A stretch of 64,000 bases of DNA from Acidobacteriota bacterium (GTDB lineage Bacteria; Acidobacteriota; Holophagae; Acanthopleuribacterales; Acanthopleuribacteraceae): contig JAGQSC010000003.1 of NCBI GenBank assembly GCA_020439745.1, positions 62,001 through 126,000 of the forward strand, read 5' to 3'. The position numbers were made by a program, and so were the translations under genes. The notes under the pieces are model-generated. The model was not told where the DNA came from. It searched no databases and worked only from the letters and a program-made list of their open reading frames with translations. Below are positions 44,618-53,200 of this stretch, piece after piece. Positions within the stretch are counted from its first letter, which is position 1; each line of letters begins with the position of its first letter.

Positions 44618-46403
44618 TCATTTGGGAGATCTCAAACGAACCCACAATTGCGGTGAACTGAGACCGGACGATGCCGGGAAAGAAGTGCTGCTCATGGGAT
44701 GGGTGCACCGACGCCGCGACCAAGGCTACCTGATTTTTATCGATGTGCGTGACCGTTGGGGCATGACGCAAGTGGTCTTTAATCCAGATGTCAACGAGCA
44801 GGCTCATGCAAAGGCAAAATCACTGCGCACCGAATTTGTGGTAGCTGTATCAGGTACGGTCCACAATCGGCACGAAAAGACGATCAACGAGAAACACGCC
44901 ACCGGTGCCATCGAGGTTCATGTCAACCAGCTGCACATACTCAATCAGGCCAACACACCACCCTTTGTCATTGAAGATCGCGTGGAGGGCGTAGGCGAGG
45001 AACTTCGACTCAAATACCGTTACCTGGACTTGAGACGACCGGTACTGCAGCGCAATTTCATCTTGCGCCATAAGATCGCCATGAAAGTGCGCGAAATCCT
45101 GGATCAAAATCATTTTCTCGAACTGGAAACACCGATTTTGACCAAGTCGACGCCTGAAGGTGCACGCGATTACTTGGTCCCTTCGCGCGTGCATAAGGGG
45201 AAGTTCTACGCGCTGCCTCAATCGCCACAAATATTCAAACAGCTCTTTATGGTGAGTGGACTCGAGCGTTACTACCAAATCACAAGGTGTTTCCGCGACG
45301 AGGATTTACGCGCCGACCGCCAACCAGAATTCACCCAAATCGATATGGAAATGTCGTTCGTTCAGATGGAAGATGTGTTCGAAGTTGTGGAGCACATGAT
45401 GGCCGAGGTGATGACGTTGATCGACGTGGACGCCACCCGTCCGTTTCCGAGGATAGCCTATACCGAAGCCATGGACCGCTACGGTTCGGACAAACCAGAC
45501 CGCCGGTTTGGTTTGGAACTGCAGGATTTTTCGACGCTGGTAGCCAGCTGCGATTTCAAGGTGTTCGCCGACTGCATCACAAACAACGGTCGCGTCAAAG
45601 GCATCTGCGTTCCGGGCGGTTCGGATTTGTCCCGCAAAGATATTGACCAGCTCGAGTCCTGGCTCAAAAAGGATTACGGCATTAAGGGTCTGGCCTGGAT
45701 GAAGTGGACGGACGAAGGTGTTGCGGGCGGCATCAGCAAGTTTCTCGGCGATCTGGGTCCAGATCTGTTCCGAGCAGCAAACGGGTCTCAGGGGGACCTC
45801 CTATTCTTTGTTGCTGACAGTCGTGAAAAGGCGAACCAAGCTTTGGGTGCTCTTCGACTTCAAGTCGGAAAGAATCGAAACCTTATCGATGAATCACGGT
45901 TCGAGTTCTTGTGGGTGATCGACTTCCCACTGCTCGAGTTCGACCACGAACAAGGCCGCTACATTGCGCTTCACCATCCGTTCACGTCACCGTTGGATGA
46001 GGATTTGCCGAAGCTATCTACCGATCCGGGTCAAGTAAACGCCAAAGCCTACGATTTGGTGCTGAACGGTTTTGAAGTGGGTGGCGGGTCCATTCGTATC
46101 CACCGTCGCGACGTACAGGACGCTATGTTCAAGGCATTAGGCATTGGCGACGAAGAAGCCAATCTAAAATTCGGCTTCCTTTTGGATGCTCTGAGTTTTG
46201 GGGCACCTCCCCATGGCGGCATTGCGCTGGGCTTGGACCGATTGGTCATGATCATGGCTGGAGAAAAATCGCTTCGCGACGTCATAGCATTCCCAAAGAC
46301 CACTTCGGCAACATGCCTGATGACCGATTCCCCTTCAGAAGTGTCCGTCAACCAACATGTGGAACTGGGCATTCACGTGATGCGAGGCGCCAAGTCAGAT
46401 TGA
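44610..46403 (+). CDS. aspS: aspartyl-tRNA synthetase, bacterial type with GAD insertion
   Basis: A 597-residue class II enzyme. The N-terminal OB-fold anticodon domain (1-130) has GWVHRRRDQGYLIFIDVRDR. The catalytic domain has LELETPILTKSTPEGARDYLVPSR, motif 2 RCFRDEDLRADRQPEFTQIDMEMSF (key residues RDEDLR, DRQPEFTQ) and motif 3 GIALGLDRLVMIM. A GAD insertion domain lies between them (about 285-420). ATG 44610 has GAGG upstream and sits within the end of hisS. No gatCAB genes are visible, so discrimination against Asn-tRNA cannot be judged here. Confidence 0.97.
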   Translation: MLDHLGDLKRTHNCGELRPDDAGKEVLLMGWVHRRRDQGYLIFIDVRDRWGMTQVVFNPDVNEQAHAKAKSLRTEFVVAVSGTVHNRHEKTINEKHATGAIEVHVNQLHILNQANTPPFVIEDRVEGVGEELRLKYRYLDLRRPVLQRNFILRHKIAMKVREILDQNHFLELETPILTKSTPEGARDYLVPSRVHKGKFYALPQSPQIFKQLFMVSGLERYYQITRCFRDEDLRADRQPEFTQIDMEMSFVQMEDVFEVVEHMMAEVMTLIDVDATRPFPRIAYTEAMDRYGSDKPDRRFGLELQDFSTLVASCDFKVFADCITNNGRVKGICVPGGSDLSRKDIDQLESWLKKDYGIKGLAWMKWTDEGVAGGISKFLGDLGPDLFRAANGSQGDLLFFVADSREKANQALGALRLQVGKNRNLIDESRFEFLWVIDFPLLEFDHEQGRYIALHHPFTSPLDEDLPKLSTDPGQVNAKAYDLVLNGFEVGGGSIRIHRRDVQDAMFKALGIGDEEANLKFGFLLDALSFGAPPHGGIALGLDRLVMIMAGEKSLRDVIAFPKTTSATCLMTDSPSEVSVNQHVELGIHVMRGAKSD

Positions 46404-47435
46404 GGTAACAAGCTGGCCCACCCGCTTTTTCATCAATTTCAACCGGTCCCAAAAGGTGGGCGAGTATTCTAATCTGAGTTCCAACATCACTGCGCCCGGA
46501 GGCGGCCACATCAGCCGAAGCGGCGAACATGCGCTTCGACCGGTACCTCGTTGAAACCGACGCACCTGAATCATGATCATCCTATTGGCATAGCTGGGCT
46601 TATGGATCGCACGTTGGACGGCCCATTGTTCCAAGCGCGAGCAAGCGTTCCAACACGCTTCGGCAAGACTTTCGATGGGTTCGAAGGCGCATGGCCAGGT
46701 CTCACACGCCAACCTCAAAACGAAGGCCACAAACGATTGCAACCCGTATTTCCTGCTCATGTGAACCAATCGAGTTTGCTCTGTTTCCGGCAATGACCGA
46801 ACTAACAAAACACTCTCCAACAGCCAGCCCCAAAAGAGACGCCCACTCTGGGTATAGTGAACGATCGAGGCAAGCGCCAAGTGTACCGGTTCAATCACGT
46901 GTAGTGGACCGACGAGCCTGGTGTTGGCCTTCATGTCACGTTCCAATTCAAGGGGAATATCGCGCCATAACCGATGGTGTAGTTCCAACATGCCGGCATG
47001 AGGATGAACCAGAGGCACTGCATAGCCGTGGTCGTAGGTGTAATCGGTGATCACCTGATGGGGATAAAGTTGCCGATACCCGCAGGCCTCGGCAGCCTGA
47101 ATGGCTGCCTCCAAATCGCCGTCCACCCATAAATCAAGATCGCCAAGTGGTCGGTGCACGGCCGCGGTGTAGATTTGCGGCTGCAAGGCCATGCCCAATC
47201 CCTTAAACGCCAGAAGGCGAACGTCCTTTTTTTGGCAAATTGCATTGAGTGCATCCAGCCAAACGGTTGCTTGCAAATGCTGGCCCACAGCAGATCGGAT
47301 CAAGTCAGGTCTTGCTGTGAGCAGGCCAGGGATCAGACCAACCAGTCTTTGTGAGGCCAGCCAGGAGGCCGCGGCCTCATCCACCGGGACACGGTACCCG
47401 CTCAACCATTGGTCCACCAGGTGGTGATGCGTCAT
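46395..47435 (-). CDS. NTP_transf_5-family nucleotidyltransferase of the RiPP-like cluster
   Basis: A 346-residue protein of the PF14907 type. The family core is visible as LLAFKGLGMALQPQIY followed by RPLGDLDLWVDGD, in which DLDLW supplies the presumed metal-binding acidic pair; a later ELHHRLWRDI segment also fits. Such proteins often sit beside lasso-peptide, asparagine-synthase-like or HprK-like genes, where their substrate is unknown. ATG 47435 is set by GGAG six bases upstream and ATGA overlap with the McjB-like gene; a GTG at 47453 is an alternative. It is the last gene of the five-gene cluster and converges with aspS, overlapping its stop by nine bases. Confidence 0.83.
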   Translation of the reverse strand: MTHHHLVDQWLSGYRVPVDEAAASWLASQRLVGLIPGLLTARPDLIRSAVGQHLQATVWLDALNAICQKKDVRLLAFKGLGMALQPQIYTAAVHRPLGDLDLWVDGDLEAAIQAAEACGYRQLYPHQVITDYTYDHGYAVPLVHPHAGMLELHHRLWRDIPLELERDMKANTRLVGPLHVIEPVHLALASIVHYTQSGRLFWGWLLESVLLVRSLPETEQTRLVHMSRKYGLQSFVAFVLRLACETWPCAFEPIESLAEACWNACSRLEQWAVQRAIHKPSYANRMIMIQVRRFQRGTGRSACSPLRLMWPPPGAVMLELRLEYSPTFWDRLKLMKKRVGQLVTSI

Positions 47436-47863
47436 GATCGGCTCCAACACCACAACTCGCGATACTGCAAAGGCAAGCGTTCGGTCTTTAGCGCTTTTGA
47501 TTCAACCCATGCATGAAATGCACGATCTTGATGATCGGAGGCGACACCCAAATGAAAGGTAACCGGTACGCGTGCTCGGGCCATGATATCCAGCAGAATC
47601 AGCGACGATTTGAGGCATGCACCCATCCCGAACGGTGGCAAGACGGGTCTGACGAAGTGAACCACCGACCTGAGTCGTTCAGGTTGTCGTGGCCACACGG
47701 TCGGTGAAACAAAGACATCGGACATGATGTTCGTGAGTTGATCCAACCGCCGTCTGGGGTACCACCAACTCAATCGCAACGAAGCCCAAACAATCCATGG
47801 GAACCAGAGGAGCGCATAGCATCCGTTGACCAGCCGATGGCGATCAAACCGCAAAGGAAACAC
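47432..47863 (-). CDS. lasso-peptide B2-like (McjB C-terminal/transglutaminase-fold) protease
   Basis: A 143-residue protein matching the Transglut_core3/McjB family. The catalytic cysteine is C83 (in GACLKSSLILLDIMARARVPV) and the histidine is H117 in HAWVES, with LGVASD between. In lasso-peptide systems this B2 protease removes the leader, guided by a separate RRE protein. The RRE role here would fall to the PqqD-like protein. Translation starts at GTG 47863 inside the radical SAM gene (20-base overlap), and the stop overlaps the nucleotidyltransferase start. Confidence 0.85.
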   Translation of the reverse strand: MFPLRFDRHRLVNGCYALLWFPWIVWASLRLSWWYPRRRLDQLTNIMSDVFVSPTVWPRQPERLRSVVHFVRPVLPPFGMGACLKSSLILLDIMARARVPVTFHLGVASDHQDRAFHAWVESKALKTERLPLQYRELWCWSRS

Positions 47864-48857
47864 CCATCTGGTCTAACAGATCGGCACGTGATTGAGCGGC
47901 GGTTGAGGGCCCGTACATATTGCCGTCTTCAACCAAAGCCTGCGCATGGCATCGGCCACAATAGGCCAATCGGTCACACGTATTGCAAGTATCCAAATCG
48001 CGACGCCGAATCGAACGTACCTCGTTCAGCCAAGGGGAATGCTGCCAAATCTGTTGGAAGGATTGGTTCAGGAGATTCCCGCCAGAACCGGGAAGGATGT
48101 TGCACGCCATCACATCACCGGCGGCGGTGATGTTGCAAAAACGACTGGCAGCTGCACACAGCGGCTCGTCCTCCTGGATGGAGCGCGCCACATGACAGCC
48201 GGAGAATGGGCCATTCAAGTAATGTTGCATACTCGTCGCGTCGAGTCTCAAAGCCAGCGTGCTGCGGTCGCCGTCCTTTTTTGCGGCGATCGACGTAAAA
48301 CTCTGAAAGGCGGCGCCCAGACCCAAAGCATATTCACGGACCGATTCATCGTGCTTGTTGTTAAGTGTCATAAGTGGCGTTTTGATCAACATCTGCACTT
48401 CTTGTTTGTGCAACTCCGCGATACCAGCCATGGTGGCGCGGAAAGAGCCCTTCCTTTGCGTTATTTCGTCAAAAACCGCCTCGTTCATAGAAAACACCGT
48501 GATCTCTACAATGGAACCCAACTGACTGACTTGGTGAGCGATTTGCGACGTGATGCGTGAGGCATTAGTAAATAAGCGCAGGGCAAAGCCCAATGACCGT
48601 GCCCGTCGCGCAATATCGAACCAGTCCTTGCGCAGGAACATCTCCCCCCCTGTAAGGGTGAGGAACAGGGTACCCATGGCTCTTAGTTCCTCCAACAACA
48701 CCATAATGCGCTCGGTGGACATGGCGTTTGGCGCCGAAAAATCAGGGATGTAGCAATGTTGACAACGGTAATTGCAGTGATGGGTAATCTCCAGTGCCAC
48801 GTCCAAAGGGATCGAGTGACGCGCAGCGTGTTGGATCAGTGCATTGAAATGGGACAT
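47844..48857 (-). CDS. radical SAM/SPASM peptide-modifying enzyme
   Basis: A 337-residue enzyme. The SAM-binding 4Fe-4S cluster motif is CNYRCQHC (C28, C32, C35) after DVALEITHH, and LTGGEMFL is the GGE motif. A SPASM-type C-terminus holds further cysteines (CHVARS, LCAAASRFCNITAAGDVMAC, then DTCNTCDRLAYCGRC) for one or two auxiliary clusters. SPASM enzymes typically act on ribosomal peptides, forming thioether or carbon-carbon links, or make quinone cofactors. ATG 48857 overlaps the kinase stop as TGATG. In this cluster it stands where a lasso cyclase would be expected. Confidence 0.92.
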   Translation of the reverse strand: MSHFNALIQHAARHSIPLDVALEITHHCNYRCQHCYIPDFSAPNAMSTERIMVLLEELRAMGTLFLTLTGGEMFLRKDWFDIARRARSLGFALRLFTNASRITSQIAHQVSQLGSIVEITVFSMNEAVFDEITQRKGSFRATMAGIAELHKQEVQMLIKTPLMTLNNKHDESVREYALGLGAAFQSFTSIAAKKDGDRSTLALRLDATSMQHYLNGPFSGCHVARSIQEDEPLCAAASRFCNITAAGDVMACNILPGSGGNLLNQSFQQIWQHSPWLNEVRSIRRRDLDTCNTCDRLAYCGRCHAQALVEDGNMYGPSTAAQSRADLLDQMGVSFAV

Positions 48858-49633
48858 CAGGCCACCTCTCGGATTACGTCCCAGACGCCGATATCGGGCG
48901 TGAACGCCAACACATAACAAGGGACTCGTGCTAATAAGTCTTGTACCATTGCCAACCCTCGTTGCACATCGTCGGGTCGCAGACCCCATACCATTTGACG
49001 GCTCAGCAGCCGCAGTGCCTCTCGCGGATGGCAAGGTGCGATTTGATGTCGAGGACCATGCCGTAACATCATGATGGCATCCAGACGTGCGGTTCCAGGC
49101 CGTCCTTGCCAAAACGGTAGACCAACCAATCGAATGTCTGAATGCTCACGCACCACACCCGCAAACTCGTCACACAAAGCACGAAAGCCCATCAGTCGGG
49201 CCAGTGTTGATTTTCCCGCCCCAGAAGGACCACTGCATAGCCATCCCCGCTCGCCATCCACAATAGCTGCCCCATGAATCAGGGCTGCTTGCTTATGGGC
49301 ATCCACCCACGCTTGTGCGAGCACGAAGTCAATGGGGTAGGTCGCCAAGGGCCCATGAATCTGGATAGAACCGGGCCGTAATGTTGCATCGAAGAAAGCG
49401 CCGCGCATGCTCCAGCCATGTATTGAATCCTTCAGCGTAGGTCGAACGTGGCGAGCCTTCAATAAGGCTGGCCCGTCAAATGAAAACTGGTGGCGCACAT
49501 GACACGTTACGTCAATATCAAAAGATCCATGCACCACAAATGGCGCGTACCGTTCTTGGATCAGCTTAAACAATGCAGGATGATCGGTGCAAACCCGCAC
49601 CACCCAACTACCGAACTGGAACCGGATATCCAT
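48857..49633 (-). CDS. HprK-like P-loop kinase of the RiPP-like cluster
   Basis: A 258-residue protein resembling the catalytic half of HPr kinase. The P-loop is GPSGAGKS (135-142), preceded by ALIHGAAIVDGERGWL as in HprK-related kinases, and followed by ALCDEFAGVV, where the Asp-Glu would be the Walker-B-like acidic pair. HprK-like kinases linked to lasso clusters phosphorylate the peptide's C-terminal residue; others in PqqD-linked groups have no assigned substrate. ATG 49633 overlaps the stop of the PqqD gene (TAATG). Confidence 0.86.
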   Translation of the reverse strand: MDIRFQFGSWVVRVCTDHPALFKLIQERYAPFVVHGSFDIDVTCHVRHQFSFDGPALLKARHVRPTLKDSIHGWSMRGAFFDATLRPGSIQIHGPLATYPIDFVLAQAWVDAHKQAALIHGAAIVDGERGWLCSGPSGAGKSTLARLMGFRALCDEFAGVVREHSDIRLVGLPFWQGRPGTARLDAIMMLRHGPRHQIAPCHPREALRLLSRQMVWGLRPDDVQRGLAMVQDLLARVPCYVLAFTPDIGVWDVIREVA

Positions 49634-50013
49634 TAACTAAAAGGATTTTGGTTACACAGTGCGGACTGTGCGGGTAGAAAGGCGCATGTAGCGGCCACAG
49701 CCAACATCGGTTCCTGCCACAACAATTCGGGTTTGGTGTCGATATCTTTAAGGCGCCCGTCCACAGCGTCATGGGATTCCATCAACAAACCCAAATCCAC
49801 CAACTGCTGAAGAAAAGCCGCAGTTCCATTGACAGGCGACCGGCCAATAATCGACTTCATCTGCCTCGGTTCTGCTAGAAATTCCCAAATCGCTGCAGCA
49901 CTATGATTGAAGCCAAACATCTGCTTTTGCATCAGATCGAGCACAATTGTCTCAAGCCCATAAGTTCGCCACGCCACATGGCGAGCATGCACAATGTTCA
50001 CGTATCCATCCAC
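49633..50013 (-). CDS. PqqD/RRE-like protein with precursor-like C-terminal tail
   Basis: A 126-residue protein. Residues about 5-85 are a PqqD-type winged helix, the RiPP recognition element: HVAWRTYGLETIVLDL, then MFGFNHSAAAIWEFL, then FLQQLVDLGLLMES. These domains hold the leader of a precursor peptide for the modifying enzymes. The 34-residue tail (about 93-126) is outside that domain. It reads W99-Q-E-P102-M-L104, a variant of the YxxPxL motif of lasso leaders, then ends with AFLPAQSALCNQNPFS including C110 and C120. The tail could be a built-in leader and core. The start is probably GTG 50013, without a clear ribosome site. It is the first gene of the cluster. Confidence 0.83.
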   Translation of the reverse strand: MDGYVNIVHARHVAWRTYGLETIVLDLMQKQMFGFNHSAAAIWEFLAEPRQMKSIIGRSPVNGTAAFLQQLVDLGLLMESHDAVDGRLKDIDTKPELLWQEPMLAVAATCAFLPAQSALCNQNPFS

Positions 50014-50143
50014 GAAAAAAGTCCGACCGAGTTGTTTCTATTCCAAACAGGAAACGAATTTATGGATATAAGGCCATCCCGGCTTTTTACTCTAGCCACT
50101 TCCATTCCAGTGACGCAAGCTGAAAAATGAATCGAATTTCAAC

Positions 50144-50172
50144 TTGACACACTATTCTGGAATCGGTTGAAT
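50144..50172 (+). promoter_or_regulatory. promoter for the subtilase gene
   Basis: A consensus TTGACA (50144-50149) and TTGAAT (50167-50172) are 17 bases apart, about 98 bases before ATG 50270. The 50014-50143 part of the gap should hold the opposite promoter for the RiPP-like cluster, but I see no convincing one. Confidence 0.6.
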
Positions 50173-50269
50173 GGGAAACAGCCTGGGGTTCGGGATTTTG
50201 CATCAATCAATCACTGTTTATTAACCATTAGCCAGGTATCAGGTGCTGCGGCACAGGTCGAGGGAAAGC

Positions 50270-53200
50270 ATGGCTCGTTTCTTGGTGGCTTCGTGGATTG
50301 GTCTGACAATTTGGGCGCAGGACCCTCAGAAAACGGTGGTCATGCCCGACGACTGGAAAGGTGAAGCACCCTTTGCATTGCGATTCCAGCAAGTGGCAGG
50401 AGACCACGTCATTGATCTTGCAGCTTACCGATTTGCGACGGATGGACTCGTGCGGACAGAAAACGACGGTACCCGGAGTTTCTTGGCGCCTGACCTCACC
50501 TCATTCGAACCCACCTTGATCCGTGAACCATTTGGTGACCGCGATCTTGAGCTTTTTGTCGTACAGGCCAACTCCGCCGAAGATCAGGCCCAACTACGTA
50601 AGCGCTTGGAACAATCAGGCATTGCTATTCGCGAGTACGTCCCCCATTTGGCCTATCTCGTCGAGTTGAGTCCGACCATGTACCAATCAATAACCGCTTG
50701 GGACACCGTTCACTGGATGGGATTCTTGCAGCCTGCCTGGCGAGTGAGTCCCAAATTGGAGTTTTTGGCATCGGAAGACGACAGTCTGCGACTGCAGTAC
50801 ACCGCCATGTTCCACCGGTCATTGGCCTTCGACGATTTGTTCAAACTGGCCAAACAGTATGGATTTGAAATTGAGAACCTTGCTGACCGAGGTCGCGATT
50901 GGAAGGTTCTCCTCTACGGCCAAACAGCGTCAAGTCTCCGATTGGCCCGCGAGCCGAGTTTATTGTGGTTGGAGTATCGGGCTCCTTACGAATGGCACAA
51001 CAACGTGGCACGTACCTCACAAAATGTCACAACGGGACGAGGCGCATCATCGGGTCCGATCATGGACGTGGAAGACGTTTGGGCCCGTGGCATTCGCGGA
51101 GAGGGTCAGATCGCATCGGCCGCAGATACGGGATTGTCGACTGGTAATCTTGGGACATTGCACTGGGATTACGGGCAACAAGGCGTCGCTACCAATCCCA
51201 TGCGCGTCATTGCGGGATACGCCTTAGGCCGAGCTACCTGGGATGATCCCAACCCCAACGGTGGCCATGGCACACACACTTCCGGCTCGATTGTGGGCAA
51301 CGGCATTCGCTCCGGATCCACACCGAATACGAACACCTTTCCCTCGACCTGCTTCGCGGGCAATGCACCCAAAGCGCAATTTGTGTTCCAGTCCATTATG
51401 GACGGAAGCGGAAATCTGGGCGGTCTGCCTGCGGACCTCAACACGCTTTTCCAACAAACCTACAACGACGGGGCTCGTGTTCATTCCAATTCCTGGGGCG
51501 CACCGGTAGCAGGTCAATACACGGCAGATTCACAAGATGTCGATCAGTTCACCTGGGCCAATAAAGACATGGTGATTACATTCTCAGCGGGAAACAGCGG
51601 CGTGGATGGACGCGCTTCGGGTATGTTCGGTTGCAGCAACAACGGCGATCCCATAGACGGCGTCATTGACGACGATTCCATTGGCGCACCCGGGACAGCC
51701 AAGAACTGCATCACGGTTGGCGCCACGGAAAACTATCGACCCACGTACGTCTATGAATACCCACAAGGTGACTGTACGGGCACCGCCACGGTCCAGACGT
51801 CATGGGGATGGTTCAACGGCTGTTCGTTTTCTGTAAACCCGATCAACACGGACCTACTTGCTGACAACGCCAACGGCATGGGTGCTTTTTCCAGTCGCGG
51901 CCCCACCGATGATCTCCGTTTCAAGCCCGACGTATCCGCGCCCGGAATCGCCATTGTGTCTACGCGCACCAACCAAAATCAGCAGTACGAACAATGGGGT
52001 ATTTGCCCTGTGCCTGTTGCGCAGAGACCGTACTACCTATCCCAAGGCGGCACGTCCATGGCCAACCCGCTCACGGCAGGTGCGGCTGTGTTGGTCCGTC
52101 AGTACTATGCCGACGGATGGCATGCCAACAACAGTGCTGTCACCAACGGTTCGGCTGTGGGTGGTGACGCTTTTTCACCTTCATCGGCCCTTGTTAAAGC
52201 CACCTTGATCAACGGGGCCTGGGACATGCGGCCCGGCCAATACGGTGGCGGAGGGACCACCGAATTACCGCCCGGTTGGGACTCGCCCAATAACTTGCCC
52301 AACAATGCCATGGGTTATGGCCGTGTGGATGTGGAATCCAGTCTGTTCCCCGGCTCTGGGTTTGGGCACGATGCCGCTCGCGAAATGGCCGTCCATGATG
52401 TGTCAACCGGATTAATGACAGGCCAAGTCAACTCGCACGACGTGACCATCGCATCCAATGGCGATCCTCTGATCATCACGTTGGTGTGGACCGATCCCTA
52501 CGCTGCCACGGGTGGCGGAACCAAGCTGGTCAATAACCTCGACCTGGAAGTCTTTGCGCCGGGCGGAACCCGTTATTACCCGAACCGCGTCAATTACACC
52601 GGTGGTAGCACCGATACGCGCAACAACGTCGAGCAGGTGTATGTCACGTCACCCACACCAGGTACCTGGTCCATTGACGTGCGCGGTACGAGCGTCCCGG
52701 GCAATGCCGTTCCAGGCAGTAATGCGCAGCCTTATGCACTGGTCATTTCGGGCGTACTGGGTTCACCCTGCACAGCTCCTTCGGCCCCAACAGGGCTGAA
52801 CGCTACGGCTTCAGCACCGAACACCATCGCGTTGACCTGGAATGCTGTAGCGTCTGACAGTTACAACGTGTACCGCAGCACGACGATGGGCGGACCCTAT
52901 GGTTTGCTTGCCAGCGGACTGGTTACCAACAGCTACAACGACACTACGGTATCTGACGGAACGACTTACTATTACGTGGTCACAGCATTAAACAATCCCA
53001 ACTGTGAGTCCGCCATCTCTAACGAGGACAGCGCAATCGCATTTGGCGATTGCACGTCTGATCCGACCTTCGCTGGATTGCAATCCGTGACGCCGTTTCC
53101 CAACGGGGGCGCTTGCGGGTTGAAGCTCACATGGAACGAAGCCACCGCTAACTGCGGTACTGGCGTGGTTTACAACATCTACCGATCCACCACTATGGGT

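Noticed and set aside
47946-48560. 204-codon open frame on the plus strand inside the radical SAM gene
   Set aside because: It is the shadow of a gene with intact CxxxCxxC and SPASM cysteines; no independent support.
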